A stretch of DNA of 64,000 bases from Larix kaempferi. Lineage: Eukaryota > Streptophyta > Pinopsida > Pinales > Pinaceae. The stretch covers positions 25,849,501 to 25,913,500 of the forward strand of contig BSBM01000370.1 in the NCBI GenBank assembly GCA_027924585.1. The letters run 5' to 3'. Below are positions 55,451 to 64,000 of this stretch, piece after piece. Each line of letters begins with the position of its first letter. Within the stretch, counting starts at the first letter, position 1. Below the pieces are notes generated by a model. It had not been told where the DNA came from and searched no databases. It saw nothing but the letters and a program-made list of their open reading frames with translations. The position numbers were made by a program, and so were the translations under genes.

Positions 55451-56500
55451 GATTGTTGAATTATTTCAATTTACTCGATTGATAGCACACCATTCCTTTT
55501 TTTCTTCCGTTTCAACAAAAAAGACCCGAATAAAATACCTACAACAACGGATTCAAGAACAAAGTTTCCACCACAGTGTACTAAATATCCATAGCTATCA
55601 TGGACAAATCTTTCCAGAACTATAGAATGAATGGAAAAACATATACATATTATAATTTCCCAACGCCACAACAAAAACCAAACTAAATGTAAACAACCAT
55701 GTAAAATGCTAAGGTTACAAGCCACCACGCTAGATTAAATGACGAGGATACAACCCTCGCAAACCCACCTCCTAGCTTTGAGATAAATGCAAATGCCAAA
55801 CAATCTAGGTTAAATCCCAAGATTGCAACAGATCTTAAATGCCACCATGCCATATTGAATGCCGAGGATACAACACATGCCGAGCAGTCTAGGTTAAGTC
55901 CTAAGAGGTTACTAGTGCTAAACCAGAATGAATGCTAAGGATACAACACATGCCAAATAGTCGAGGTTAAATCCTAGGGCCACCACACTAGAATGAATGT
56001 TGAGCAAAAACACAAGGTACACCTGGAAAAATACCACATAACATAGTACATGCAATGTAACAACCTAAGGTACACCTCACCACACCAACCCCTGGCTCCC
56101 AGGTAAACAAAGGGAAGCTTAAATGCAGAGGTGAAAGTGGGGATTACATTCTAAGGATGGAGGGTGATGAAACACTATCGACACACCCCCACTCCAGGAA
56201 TCGAGATTGACGTCGATGCACAATCCACAAATCATATTTTTTTTAAAATTCAATTTAATACCAAAAATTCAAACTTACCATTAACATTGCAATTGCAAAA
56301 ATATCAACATTGTATGGACGAACTAATGCAACCCAAACGGTGAGTATATCTTAGGGACATAATGATAAAGAAAATGTTTATTTTTTTAAGCTATAAATTT
56401 CTTGCTCAAACTTAATTTTGCAATGATGAGTCATGGCTCCACCACTTTCATTCCATTGCAAAACTCTTTACTATTCATGGTTCCATCATGCCTAGGAGTT
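55451..56500. repeat. Spacer with a degenerate tandem repeat of about 75-110 bp
   Basis: From about 55719 to 56010 the words GCCACCA(T/C)GC, GA(G/A)GATACAAC(A/C)CATGCC and (T/C)CTAGGTTAAATCC(T/C)A recur four times with irregular spacing. The remainder is non-coding. Confidence 0.6.
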
Positions 56501-56504
56501 TTGA

Positions 56505-56701
56505 AGAGTTTCAATTAACCCATGACCTTAAGAAAACCTAAAAATCACTACATTGAAAAGGTGCATTTTGTTTGTGGTTGATCAAGTTTCAATGTCTATC
56601 CTCTTATGGTGGCTAAAAATTATAATACAAATTGTCATGGTTCCATCATCACATGAGTTTTGAAGTTTCAATTGACCCATGACCTTAAGAAACCTTGACC
56701 T
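56505..56701. repeat. Dispersed repeat shared with 33.7 kb
   Basis: CCATGACCTTAAGAAAACCTA and ATGTCTATCCTCTTATGGTG match 33732-33835 in order. A second partial copy of the first word follows at about 56681, so this family also occurs as a local duplicate. Confidence 0.65.
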
Positions 56702-58252
56702 ATGTGTTGAACACACAATGACATTGAGAGGGGGCGCGGTGAATCAATGTCATGCATAGTTATCCAATTTATATTTATTTTCTCAATACATTAACCAATT
56801 ATTCGTTCATCCACATATATAGTCATGCATCCATCAATAATCATGTACAAGATATATCATCAATAAGTCCTCATCAAACAATAGTACACAAGATGTATAT
56901 GGGAACTCAATAATAGATTTTGATCAAACTATAGTTTGATAACATGAACTTGTGGAGACACCAATCTCCAAGGTTTATGAGTTACAACTCAATGGAGGTA
57001 CCGACCCTCCTGGGTTTGTTAGCACCAATTGACATGAAGCTTGAACTTTTTTGTTCTCCTGTTGCAACATGAGGGAGGCTACAACCCCCCTGGACATAAG
57101 CTCCAACTTGTGCATGATCTACTGCTAGGTAGGATGGTCCAAGTTTGCTCCAATAATGTTGTCCCAACAATATTCAATATTCTTCACACAGGCTGATCAA
57201 GAGGCATGCTAAAATGATCTGATAGACACAATCTAATCCTCTCTTTATGTCCCAAGTCTTCTCAAACAATACTATTATACCTCAAATTGTAACTCTGTAC
57301 ACCATTGAGATCCTTCATGCCATATGGCCATGACGAACATGATGTTCATACGTCCTAAGAGTATTGAGAACCTCTTTCACCTTACTGGTCCCTTCCTTAG
57401 TCATACTTGGAGGCAAATCCACCACCTGGGGGTCGAATTCCACTTCACCAATCCCACATTAGAGATATTTTTGTGCCCTTCCCAAAGTGCAAGGCAAGAA
57501 AATACAACATTTTCGCACTCTGCACATCTTTGTGGGTGCGAAAATTTCAACATTTTCACGCCCTGCTTAGTTCTAGAGGTGCGGAAATCCCTCAAGAACC
57601 ACTTTCCTTGGTCTTTGGATCTTGAATCTCAAAGATATTTGTATGGGACAGGGATTCCCTTCGAATCTCATCTCACCCTCCTTCCTTGGTATGATTCAGC
57701 TCCTTGATCCATCTTTTACTCACCTAGATCCATCATTTTCTCCTAGTGGTTGGTCTCCCAAATCCTATAAGAAGGAGGCCATCCATGAGCTACGGGGAGA
57801 ACTTTTGGAGGCATCAAACCTATGATCTTAGCATTCTTGCAGAGGTAGAAAAGGAGAGCTTGGAAGGAGACGCTATCATCTTGGAAGGAGAGCTTTGTTA
57901 ATGATAACTTGGCTCATTCTCCCATATTCTGTTTCTCATCATATTTATGCATGATATGTTTTAAATTGGATATAGATCAATACATCTACTTGCTTGGAAG
58001 TCTTGGTTCTTATTCTTGTTCAATAGGTTCAAGCTTTGGAGATCAAACTTGGAACTGGAGCTAGGGTAGCCTTTAGGTTGGAGGTAAGTTTCACTTCTTC
58101 CTTTCCTCTTCCATGTCCAATAGTTTATCCATAGTGATAGATCTTGGAGAATAAGATTACCATTTGTTTTGTTTCTTTCATAGATTAAACATTTAGAAAT
58201 TTAGTTTAGTCTATGAGAGGGTTTAACTATCCGTAGGACGAATTCTCTAACA
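56702..58252 (+). repeat. Possible 5' LTR of a gypsy-type element
   Basis: A PBS-like stretch begins 6 bp after TCTCTAACA (58252). Taking TGTTGAACAC near 56704 as the start would give TGTT...AACA ends and about 1.55 kb, but no second LTR is available to confirm either edge. The region contains GC-richer text (57320-57850) with plus-strand open frames that I do not regard as genes. Confidence 0.35.
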
Positions 58253-58258
58253 TAGAAA

Positions 58259-58280
58259 TTGGTGAATCCGCTGGGGACTT
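58259..58280 (+). promoter_or_regulatory. PBS-like site, Arg-tRNA type of Tat/Ogre-like elements
   Basis: TTGGTGAATCCGCTGGGGAC resembles the TTGGCGACTCCGCTGGGGAC form that follows the 5' LTR of many plant Tat/Ogre-type elements, with two or three differences. No gag or pol follows within the next 4 kb. Confidence 0.5.
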
Positions 58281-61200
58281 TCCCATGTTAAATTTTCCAT
58301 TGAATCTTTAATATTTTATCTCCTACCTCTGCAAATTACTTAGTTTTGATCTTTATTTCCATCCTGGTCTTCATTGTTGGGCTCTCTGAGTCTTAAAAAC
58401 TTCAGATATTGATGATCTCTATCTCATATATTCTCCCTTTCCTCTCTACAACATATTTTTGCGCCCCTCCTATGCATTACAAAATGAAAATCCTTAAATT
58501 TCCGCGCCCCCACAATAGCCCATAACGCAAAAATATCATATTTTCAGGCATGTGTGGTTTTATAGGGAGAGAAAATTCCTTGTAACTCACATTGAAGCTC
58601 AATTTTTTCATCTGATTGGAGTTTGGTTTTCGTTTTTCATTTGTTTTCTGTCATTTGATCTTGATCAACTTTGTTGGATTCCATCATGATTTCCACATTT
58701 TGGTTTTCTTTTAGACCTCATTTGGTTTGAAGAGTAAATATGCAAATGTTGCAAGTGTGTTGAAGATTGGAAGACTGTCATAGCCATCCCTATCCTCTTA
58801 TCACCTTCTTTAACCCCTGCATTTGGTCTAATAATTTACAAGCTCCTCTACCCCTGATATGAAGGTCTAAAAGCTTGCTTGGTTTGTTTGATTTTTTCAT
58901 TTATATGATTTGGATTTTTTTTGAGTGAAAGTGACAAGGAGTAGATTATCTACTTGGCTCCTTTACTTCAATATTGCAAAAGTGATTTGATTTCTTACAT
59001 TTTACATATTTATTTTGCATACTTGGAGAAAATCATTGGAAATTGATTGCTTTGTGAAAGAATCTATGCATTTTTTGATTTCTTGAAATTTGCTTGGAAA
59101 CTTTTCAAAACCCTTTTTTCTTCTTCACTTGATGTGAAACATTTTTGCAATCCAAGAAGCTTCCTTTCTTTTACTTGTCATTTTTAGGCTCATTTGAAGC
59201 AAAAAAGGAAACACAAAATTTGTTTTTCAATTCATTTTTGGATGTATTTGGTGTGAAAGAGTGATTCATACTTTGATTTGGCACATAAATTGAAAAGAAA
59301 AAACAAAAAGTGGGTATTTTCTTTTTCAAAAAAGTTGGATTTGTGTCTCTTACTTTTGGGAATGAAAAAGAACTCTCCCTTCCATAGCTAGAAGTTCATC
59401 GAAAGGAAAATACTTGCATAGATTCATCCATATTTGCATGCTTTGAGTCAGTGTTTTCAGACAATCTACTCGAGCGGACGCGAGCATGATCTCCCTAGTC
59501 CAAGCGGATCTAGAATAAATAGAGACAGAATATAAAACTACTTTCCTATATCAATTAGAGATCAAGGTAATTAGATACCTTACCTTTAGATTCATAGATC
59601 CTTCTCCTCTTTGTTGCTCCCATCTTCATGGTCGTCAAATTCATAGCTGTAAAACCTGTCAAAGCACATAGAGACAAATGAGTAGTAAAAGTATATCTAA
59701 ACACTAACTGATCTACGTAAACAGTTAAGGAATTGAACTCTAAACATCATTAACCTCATTAACACAAAGAAATTTATGGAAATAGATTATATTACTGTAA
59801 ATGAGTGATAAATACATAGAAGAGTGATGATTACAACCCAAGCCTTAACGTTGCAATCTTCCTCCAACAAGCCAAGCCAATGCCTCCAAAGGAAATGTAT
59901 GCCTCCTAAGAGATGGATAGGGATCACCTAGGTTAATTCCACCAGCATGTAAGTGCTATAGACTTCCTCCCTTTGGAATGGAGAGGAGATTTGTATTTAT
60001 AAGACCAAGTGGGTAGAGTAGGTTGAGGATTATGGGGAGAGGACTAAGGGATCCTTCCTTGAGGTTAGGGAACTGTAGGACAACTCACCTACAAGTTAGG
60101 GATAGATATACACCTCATCCACTTTCTAGAATTCGCTCGAAATCCACTTTTATCCAATTTAACCAACACCAGCGCATGTTGTATGAGGGCAACTTGCACT
60201 TGAGAGGGAAGGCATAGGATGCACAAAGGAAACCTGAGCCACCGACGCAGTCTGACAGAAGTCAATTTGCGCCTGACCTAGTTGGGCGCTCCTTGTTAGA
60301 AGGCAATCTGTGCCGGCACAACTAGAAATTGTGGAAAAAGGTCAACAACTTGCTTTAATTGACTGCTTGATCAGGAGGACTTCAAGGATCAAGGCACTAA
60401 GTGGACATGGGTCTCATGATGACGAGATTTATGTGTAACAGAATGCCCCCCAAAGCATGAAGCTGGTAAAACAAGATAGGTGAAATGCTTTGAAATATGG
60501 ATGTCAAGGACTTGTCAGTTGGAAGATGTTGCTGCAGTACAATTGACTCTGAGATCCAAGTCTCACATGACTCTCAACATGGTTTTCGACCAATACAATG
60601 CAGATCCATGGTAGTAGGGACTGACTGAACACAATCACGGATATTAAACACAATCGTAGATCCATGATGAGATGATAACACAACCACGACCAATATAACA
60701 AAGTGGATCCGTGTAATATGACTCAAACAATCTCCAACGCAACCTAGGAAAGATATGATTTACCTCAGGGTCTTCATCCGAACCTGCAATGATACGAATC
60801 TATCCATGTGATTACAATGTCTTGGAGTCAAACATTGTAGAAACCACTTGATTACTGGTCATTGATGTATACCGTTAACAAGCGTGATGAAAATCACCAT
60901 TGATGTCAATGATCCCCAAGGTATCATAGTACACATCAACGAGCGTGAATCAATGAGTTAAGGTCGAACGCTCGATGAAATATTTCAATCAAGAGTCAAT
61001 GATGTAAACTCATGTTGAAAGCGAGGTAACCTTCCATTAAGGCATGCATGCCCAAGGTACTCGATGGGTTTCTAGATTCAATACTTGGATGATGTGTTGA
61101 AGTCGGCAAGGATGAATCTGTCGAAGGAGGGCCATGATGAATCCCCCATCATCTCCATGAAACTCGATAACATATGTTTGAAGTAGATTAGACGGTAGAG

Positions 61201-61700
61201 TAATATGCAAGACTGACTCAGGGTAGACCAACATGATGGAAGGTGTACTAAATGTAGATGATGAGTAATGAACATCTCTTGAACACGGGCATGGCATGAA
61301 TTGGCAGTATTGACATGACGAGAAAAATAACAACCCCCAATGAAACTGATGATGGAAGAATTCTTTGGATGACCCAAAGGAGTGATAAGACTCGTGAAAT
61401 TAGTAGGAATCAAAGACAAACATATTACCCAAGTACTGAATGGAAACCCAAATGAGTGCCATGTTCAAGAGCGACTATGTACTTCCATAAACTACAGTGT
61501 AACACAAAATATTTCCTTTTCCCCATCATGAATGATGAGTGCCTCATTTGTTTTTAACGAGCTTGAGGAGGGTAAACAGATGCTCGGTATAGCTCATCCC
61601 ATGGACGATTCCAATCCCAAACGTTTTATGAAACTAGGATAGAAGGGGTTCATCCCATGACGGGACCTTCAATGTTGAATTTTAACGAGTTCATAGAATG
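58281..61700. other. Gene-free, repeat-derived sequence
   Basis: The first kilobase is T-rich, the rest more balanced. No ORF above about 110 codons has a recognisable family; the open frames at 61037-61419 on the minus strand overlap each other in different frames and look accidental. No LTR edges could be placed. Confidence 0.5.
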
Positions 61701-61716
61701 TAAACTCGGTGTAATT

Positions 61717-62062
61717 TCATATTTAGAGAGTCTGAAAAGAACTAAAGAAGACTCCAAAGGTCCTTTTTCGTAAAGTTAGCTTTTTCACCCGAAAAAGGGT
61801 AAAACAACGCGAGAGAGGACTCTTCCAGTCATGATTGGATGGACTATTTCTTTTTCGTAAATAGTGCCTCCTGGTCCAAAAAAGGGGTAAACTATCACCA
61901 GAAAGACGACCGTTCAAATATTTTTACAAGCGTGAACGCATCAAGTTCGCTTGGAAATCTTTTTGTATTTCGAGAGCCTGAAAAGAGCTTAAAGAAAGAC
62001 TCCGAGGGGTTCCTTTTTCATGGAAGTTTAACAAGCCCAAAAAAGTGATAAACTATAGCTCG
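61717..62062. repeat. Imperfect tandem repeat of about 250 bp
   Basis: GAGAGTCTGAAAAGAACTAA with AAGACTCCAAAGGTCCTTTT (from about 61719) returns as GAGAGCCTGAAAAGAGCTTA with AAGACTCCGAGGGGTTCCTT (from about 61972). Echoes of TTTAACGAG(C/T) recur from 61555 to 62150. It may be the repetitive part of an LTR or leader ahead of the ORF at 62.6 kb. Confidence 0.6.
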
Positions 62063-62578
62063 GTGACTTATTCTCATCATTTTACGAGCACGAGAAAGAA
62101 CAAAAAGTTAGCTCGGTGTCATTAATAATTGAATTTAACGAGCGAAATAATGACATAAAAACGCTCAACGAGTTGTTCATACCTGATAGCATGTGAGAGA
62201 TGACCACAATTGCAAAAAAACAGTATTAATAAGGTACTTAACTTCACCTGCAAGCTTCGAAACTAGGTCAAAATGATTAACCGGGTATTCAAATATAGAA
62301 ATAATCTCAACTATAGAAAAATAACCCACCATAGAATAAAATTAAAAAAAGAATATGCTCTTTTTGAATATAAAAAGGGGTAAATAGTAAAAATCAATTA
62401 CTATTTGTTTTTGCCAAGTTGGAGAGGTGAGGAGTACCATTTGGAGTTTTTTTTCCAGTTATGATTTCGTGAGCTACGATAGACCATTTGCGGCGCCGTC
62501 AGTGAAAGGTAACCCTTAACTTAGCCTTCTTTCTTTCCAGTAGATTACATTTTTTATTTTCTTGGGTTTTGAGCTTGC

Positions 62579-63948
62579 TTGGTGGGGGATATTGCATTCG
62601 CGGGCCGGTGCAGTCTCCCCTTTCGGGAACTACGCCAAGCCTACACCGGCGCAAATCCTGAACTAATGTCTTATGCCGGAGGTGCCCTATCCGCAAGGAG
62701 GGGCTGCGCCGACGAAATTCCGTATGGCATGTTCAAAATCCAACCAAAGAAAAGTGTTTTTGATGAGTTGGAAAGACTCTAATAGCGTTTTTATGGGCTA
62801 TTTGACAGGGTTGGAGTGATAAAAATGATTGAGTGGCATGAAAGGGAGCATGAGCTCGATGATGCCCAAGTGGAGAATGACCCTCAATGCATGGCTGCAT
62901 TGAGGAATTGCGGACTACTGAAGTACTTCTAGGTTCCGGGCATGAGGGCCCAAGCTACACTGTTGGAGTACCTGATCCAATGCTGGGATCCGGTGCAACA
63001 AAATATTCAGATCGACGTGCACACTCTAATGATAGATGTCGAGGGAATCTATTTCTTGATGGGGCTATCCCGATGGGGAAATCCCGTAGCACTATCTAGA
63101 TCACGAGGAGGTGGTTTCACTATGGAGGGTCTCATAGATCAGTGGTGCCATGCCGGTACACAGATGGCAGGTAGGAAAATTCCCATCAAGGAGGTGAGAG
63201 ATCGACCACTTTGGACCATCCTGTTCACCATTGTGAGAGTCACTGGCAGCAGATCTCCTCATCTGGCGAGTAAATCCCTAATGATGTATTCCAAGGAGTG
63301 TATGGACCCGACAGTGTTCAATTGGTGTGAGGGACTTCTCACCAGTTTACGAGATCAGTTGACCAAATGCCAGCGCTGGGCGTTGAAGCAATTTGTTTAT
63401 GGTTCCGTGGTAGTCTCATTCTTTATGGAACGAGTACCACACCTACGTCCACAGGTTGAGGTCGATGATCGGGATGCATGGGACCCTCACATGATTTGAT
63501 GGGAATAGGTGATGGCCCATCATAGTGACGGGGATCCCATTATTGGTTTCAGTATAGATTTCTTTGGTTGGTTGAGGGTCCAACTCCTCATGGTCGAGGA
63601 TTTCCCCTATGATGGGACCGACTTCAGAGGCGATATTGACCTAGTGCTTCCTGAGGGAGCGCAGTGGGGTGATATCAGTAAGAACAACAACTTGACTGTG
63701 TTTTTCATTTTATATATATTAGATTTTTTTGGATTAGTACTGATAATCGTTACATTTTTTATGTAGATGTGGGCCCAGTACGGCCGGTCGGAGTCTCTCC
63801 TATTGCAAGGAGAGGGGCTGTGCCGGAGATAGGCCCCGCGACACGGGATGTCATTGAGGAGATGAAGGAGGTGGAGGAGAAACTTCGGAGGCTGACATTA
63901 GATATCGAGGAGCCAACAGTCCATTCCCTCCCCCACAACTATCAGTGA
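62579..63948 (+). pseudogene. Retroelement ORF with an intron, decayed (plant-mobile-domain-like)
   Basis: Segments in one frame: FRELRQAYTGANPELMSYAGG, IEWHEREHELDDAQVE, NCGLLKYF-stop-VPGMRAQ, LIQCWDPVQQNIQIDVHTL, GIYFLMGLSRWGNPVALS, VTGSRSPHLASKSLMMYS, FFMERVPHLRPQVEVDD, a broken join, then IIGFSIDFFGWLRVQLLM and the post-intron ARRGAVPEIGPATRD. The run of alternating helical segments and GLSRWG recalls the ORFs that accompany Athila/Tat-type elements (compare VTGLPRNG in the ORF at 16.5-18.3 kb). Stops are few and one (TGA in the MI-x-W region, about 63498) fits CpG decay of an Arg codon. Start codon unclear. Confidence 0.6.
63678..63766 (+). other. Probable 89-bp spliceosomal intron in the retroelement ORF
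   Basis: The ORF frame breaks at GGGGATATCA/GTAAGAAC and resumes after TTTTTTATGTAG/ATGTGGGCC. Borders are GT-AG, the interior is T-rich with a long pyrimidine-rich tail, and joining the two sides keeps the frame open for about 60 more codons. Compact AT-rich introns like this are normal in plants. Confidence 0.65.
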
Positions 63949-64000
63949 CATACAGTTGGTGTGTTTGAGCATTTTGGCTTGCTGATTAGAAAAGTAGCGA

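Noticed and set aside
57320-57830. Overlapping plus and minus ORFs up to 127 codons
   Set aside because: Three frames on both strands are open together in a GC-richer stretch of a probable LTR, so none is convincing.

Overview
This window looks like intergenic DNA from a large, repeat-rich seed-plant nuclear genome, probably a conifer. That is an inference from the very long nested LTR retrotransposons, the plant Ty3/gypsy (Athila-like, Tat-like) and Ty1/copia families, a plant L1-type LINE and the decayed, AT-rich spacers. There is no sign of a bacterial or viral genome, and no rRNA, CRISPR array or operon. Almost every coding remnant belongs to a mobile element. The main candidate for a host gene is a split gene with tandemly duplicated exons on the minus strand at 39.5-42.4 kb.

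Region by region. (1) 1-4622: the 3' end of a plus-strand LTR element. A short gag zinc-knuckle ORF is followed within about 100 bp by a polypurine tract and a 1.4-kb LTR (3205-4622); no pol is visible. The LTR sits inside a copia gag. (2) 4623-16380: a minus-strand Ty1/copia element (5' LTR 15898-16380, PBS, 5' leader, gag) whose leader was invaded by a Ty3/gypsy element with 1.57-kb LTRs (5278-6847 and 13755-15324). The gypsy domains are nearly complete but in the order NC, PR, CA-like gag, RT, RNase H, INT, coiled coil. A 2.2-kb segment (copia gag plus gypsy LTR) is present twice, so the locus was also rearranged by duplication. (3) 16.5-26.3 kb: a degenerate minus-strand Athila-like element: 5' LTR, Asp-type PBS, gag, PR with its catalytic Asp lost, RT, RNase H, INT, and an extra ORF downstream of pol. 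(4) 26316-33672: a complete element with TGAAT target duplications, 2.1-kb LTRs, Met-tRNA PBS and PPT, but no gag or pol; it carries instead a long ORF of unknown function. (5) 33.7-38.4 kb: a small tRNA-type SINE, a 130-bp tandem repeat, and a complete 3.2-kb non-autonomous copia-type element (35229-38431, TSD AATAT). (6) 38.4-43 kb: the tandem-exon gene. (7) 44.6-50.6 kb: a dead LINE with ORF1 (DUF4283-like, zinc knuckle) and ORF2 (endonuclease, RT, zinc-binding region, RNase H). (8) 50.6-62.4 kb: gene-free DNA with several tandem and dispersed repeats and a possible gypsy PBS. (9) 62.5-64 kb: a decayed intron-containing ORF of a retroelement running toward the right edge.

How the parts relate: the order of nesting can be read directly. 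The copia element landed next to the Athila extra ORF, the gypsy element then landed in the copia leader, and the plus-strand LTR element landed in the copia gag. Both copia gag copies share the same premature stops, so inactivation came before the duplication. All positions come from reading the sequence by eye; no alignment or database search was run.
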